A DNA stretch of 33,069 nt from UMGS1532 sp045594795 (GTDB lineage: Bacteria; Bacillota; Clostridia; Oscillospirales; Acutalibacteraceae): the NCBI GenBank assembly GCA_045594795.1, contig JAZNZF010000012.1, positions 1-33,069 on the forward strand, given 5' to 3'. Of the stretch, positions 31,835 through 33,069 are shown one piece after another (within the stretch, counting starts at the first letter, position 1; the number at the start of each line of letters is the position of its first letter). The position numbers and the translations under genes are program-made. The notes below the pieces were generated by a model. That model did not search any database, had not been told where the DNA came from, and was given only the letters and a program-made list of their open reading frames with translations.

Positions 31835-32836
31835 ATGGATAGCAATGTACGTCCCGAAAATATGGCTCGCATAACAACTAAAGAGTTAGCACAAGAGTTT
31901 ATAGATAAGCAAATTGCCGACGTTCGCGCACAGGTTGGCGATAAAAAGGTTTTGCTTGCACTTTCAGGCGGTGTTGATAGCTCGGTAGTTGCTGCACTTT
32001 TAATTAAGGCTATCGGCAAACAGCTTGTTTGTGTTCACGTAAACCACGGCCTTATGCGTAAAGACGAATCAGAGAATGTCATTAAGATTTTCGAAGGCGA
32101 ACTCCAAGCAAACCTTATTTATGTTGACGCTACCGACAGATTCTTAAATCTTTTGGCAGGCGTTAGCGACCCCGAAAGCAAGAGAAAGATTATCGGTAAA
32201 GAGTTTATCGAGGTTTTTGCCGACGAAGCACGCAAGTTAGAGGGTGTTTCTTTCCTTGCACAAGGCACTATTTACCCCGATATTTTAGAGAGTGTCAAGG
32301 CGGCTGAAGGTAAAAAGGCAGTTAAATCGCACCACAACGTTGGCGGTCTGCCCGAGGATTTACAGTTCGAGCTTGTAGAGCCAATTAAACTTTTATTTAA
32401 AGATGAGGTGCGCGTTGTTGGTGAGGCATTAGGTCTGCCACACGCAATGGTTTATCGTCAGCCATTCCCCGGCCCAGGTCTTGGTGTTCGTTGTCTTGGC
32501 GCAATTACAAGGGACAGACTCGAAGCCTTAAGAGAAGCTGATGCTATTCTCCGTGAGGAGTTCGATAAAAACGGTCTTGCCCAAAAGGTTTGGCAGTACT
32601 TTATTGCAGTACCCGACATAAAGAGTGTTGGCGTTAAAAACGAGAGCCGCTACGAAGGCTGGCCTGCAATTATCCGTGCAGTAAACACCAAAGACGCTAT
32701 GACCGCTACAATAGAGGAAATTCCATATCCCATTCTTCACCACATAACCGACCGCATCACACACGAGGTAGAGGGCATCAATCGCGTGCTTTTAGACCTC
32801 ACACCAAAGCCAATCGGAACTATTGAGTGGGAGTAG
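31835..32836 (+). CDS. guaA: GMP synthase ATP-pyrophosphatase subunit without glutaminase domain
   Basis: 333 aa. It contains only the synthetase half of GMP synthase. The PP-loop is LSGGVDSSVV (44-50 core), then VHVNHGLMRKDES, FLAQGTIYPDILES, RQPFPGPGLGVRCLGAITRD and the full C-terminus ending PKPIGTIEWE. The usual N-terminal glutamine amidotransferase domain (about 200 aa) is absent; GGAGG and an ATG stand directly before this domain, and the upstream gene is CofE-like. It needs ammonia or a separate glutaminase subunit, as in archaeal split GMP synthases. Confidence 0.93.
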   Translation: MDSNVRPENMARITTKELAQEFIDKQIADVRAQVGDKKVLLALSGGVDSSVVAALLIKAIGKQLVCVHVNHGLMRKDESENVIKIFEGELQANLIYVDATDRFLNLLAGVSDPESKRKIIGKEFIEVFADEARKLEGVSFLAQGTIYPDILESVKAAEGKKAVKSHHNVGGLPEDLQFELVEPIKLLFKDEVRVVGEALGLPHAMVYRQPFPGPGLGVRCLGAITRDRLEALREADAILREEFDKNGLAQKVWQYFIAVPDIKSVGVKNESRYEGWPAIIRAVNTKDAMTATIEEIPYPILHHITDRITHEVEGINRVLLDLTPKPIGTIEWE

Positions 32837-32980
32837 GATAAAAAGGGCTGTAACCGTTGATTTTATTGGATTTGTAAAGTGTCTGGTTGCAAAATGGTTG
32901 CAGAAAAACATAGTGAGGTCGAGAACAAAAATTTGCTTTGCTATGTAATGATATTTGAATAAAAATAGATGAATGTTTGA

Positions 32981-33009
32981 ATGCCGCAGAGCGAATCTGC
33001 GGCATTTTT
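32981..33009 (+). terminator. Terminator downstream of guaA
   Basis: Perfect ten-base arms (32981-32990, 32996-33005), five-base loop, T run. It stands about 145 bases after the guaA stop; nothing else is recognised in between apart from a weak ACATAG/CTATGT pairing. Confidence 0.88.
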
Positions 33010-33036
33010 GCAAATGTTCTGTTAAATATATATAAT
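33008..33036 (+). promoter_or_regulatory. Promoter for a gene beyond the window
   Basis: TTGCAA (33008-33013), 17 bases, TATAAT (33031-33036), followed at the very end by a ribosome-site-like GGGGAAGGA. A plus-strand gene probably starts just outside. Confidence 0.7.
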
Positions 33037-33069
33037 ATGATAAAGAGCATTTGTTTAAATGGGGAAGGA

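Noticed and set aside
32792..33050. Minus-strand open frames at the right end
   Set aside because: They cross the guaA end, the terminator and the following promoter, and have no ribosome site.

Overview
The window reads as a chromosomal segment of a low-to-moderate GC, Gram-positive-type anaerobe of class Clostridia, most likely an Oscillospiraceae/Ruminococcaceae-like gut bacterium. This rests on gene content and style (PASTA-domain kinase homologue, YfhO membrane protein, ECF sigma plus Beta_propel protein, FolT with a THF riboswitch, cohesin-like secreted protein, zinc-type S18) and on strong AGGAGG ribosome sites and TTGACA/TATAAT promoters. No taxonomic search could be run. Gene density is high. 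Both window ends fall at gene boundaries or inside genes: the first gene is cut at base 1, and a promoter for the next gene sits at the right end.

Layout. 1-1356 (-): the 5' part of a secreted cohesin-like/FN3 protein. 1503-2518 (-): rpsF-ssb-rpsR. 2645-4816 (-): a zinc-ribbon, kinase-fold, PASTA protein whose catalytic residues are lost. 4895-5470 (-): YfbR-type nucleotidase. 5603-9856 (+): yfhO, a GT2 glycosyltransferase and rsmE, ending in a 163-bp MITE-like inverted-repeat element. 10033-11113 (+): cyclophilin and a Cys-rich protein. 11153-12910 (-): GH35 beta-galactosidase. 13057-15628 (-): an ECF sigma factor with a membrane-anchored beta-propeller partner. 15722-17965 (-): holB and trpS, separated by a 164-bp imperfect palindrome. 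18082-18741 (+): a membrane-anchored, possibly degenerate LCP-like protein. 18751-19489 (+): THF riboswitch and folT.

Accessory islet, about 19.5-22.47 kb. It is AT-rich and holds a lipoprotein gene broken at an A8 run, an intact lipoprotein, a pseudogene with three A-run frameshifts and a His/Cys pair resembling clan CD peptidases, and an alpha/beta hydrolase. It is edged by related hairpin repeats sharing the linker AATATCACT. An exact 18-bp copy of the 3' end of the neighbouring rodA/ftsW-type gene lies 2.14 kb away from that gene, which suggests an insertion at the rodA 3' end.

Right part. rodA/ftsW-type (-); tsaE-tsaB-rpiB-upp (+), the first three genes joined by 4-bp overlaps; an S1-domain protein; Mrp/NBP35 ATPase, GtrA-like protein and NSS-family transporter (+). 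Then comes a divergent pair, a small unknown gene and an XRE repressor, separated by three copies of a TGTTC-N7-GAACA operator. Last are a CofE-like ligase-fold protein and a stand-alone GMP synthase ATP-pyrophosphatase subunit. Most of the window is housekeeping. The less ordinary material is the rodA islet, the pseudokinase, the two long inverted-repeat elements, the XRE operator cluster and the CofE-like/GuaA pair.
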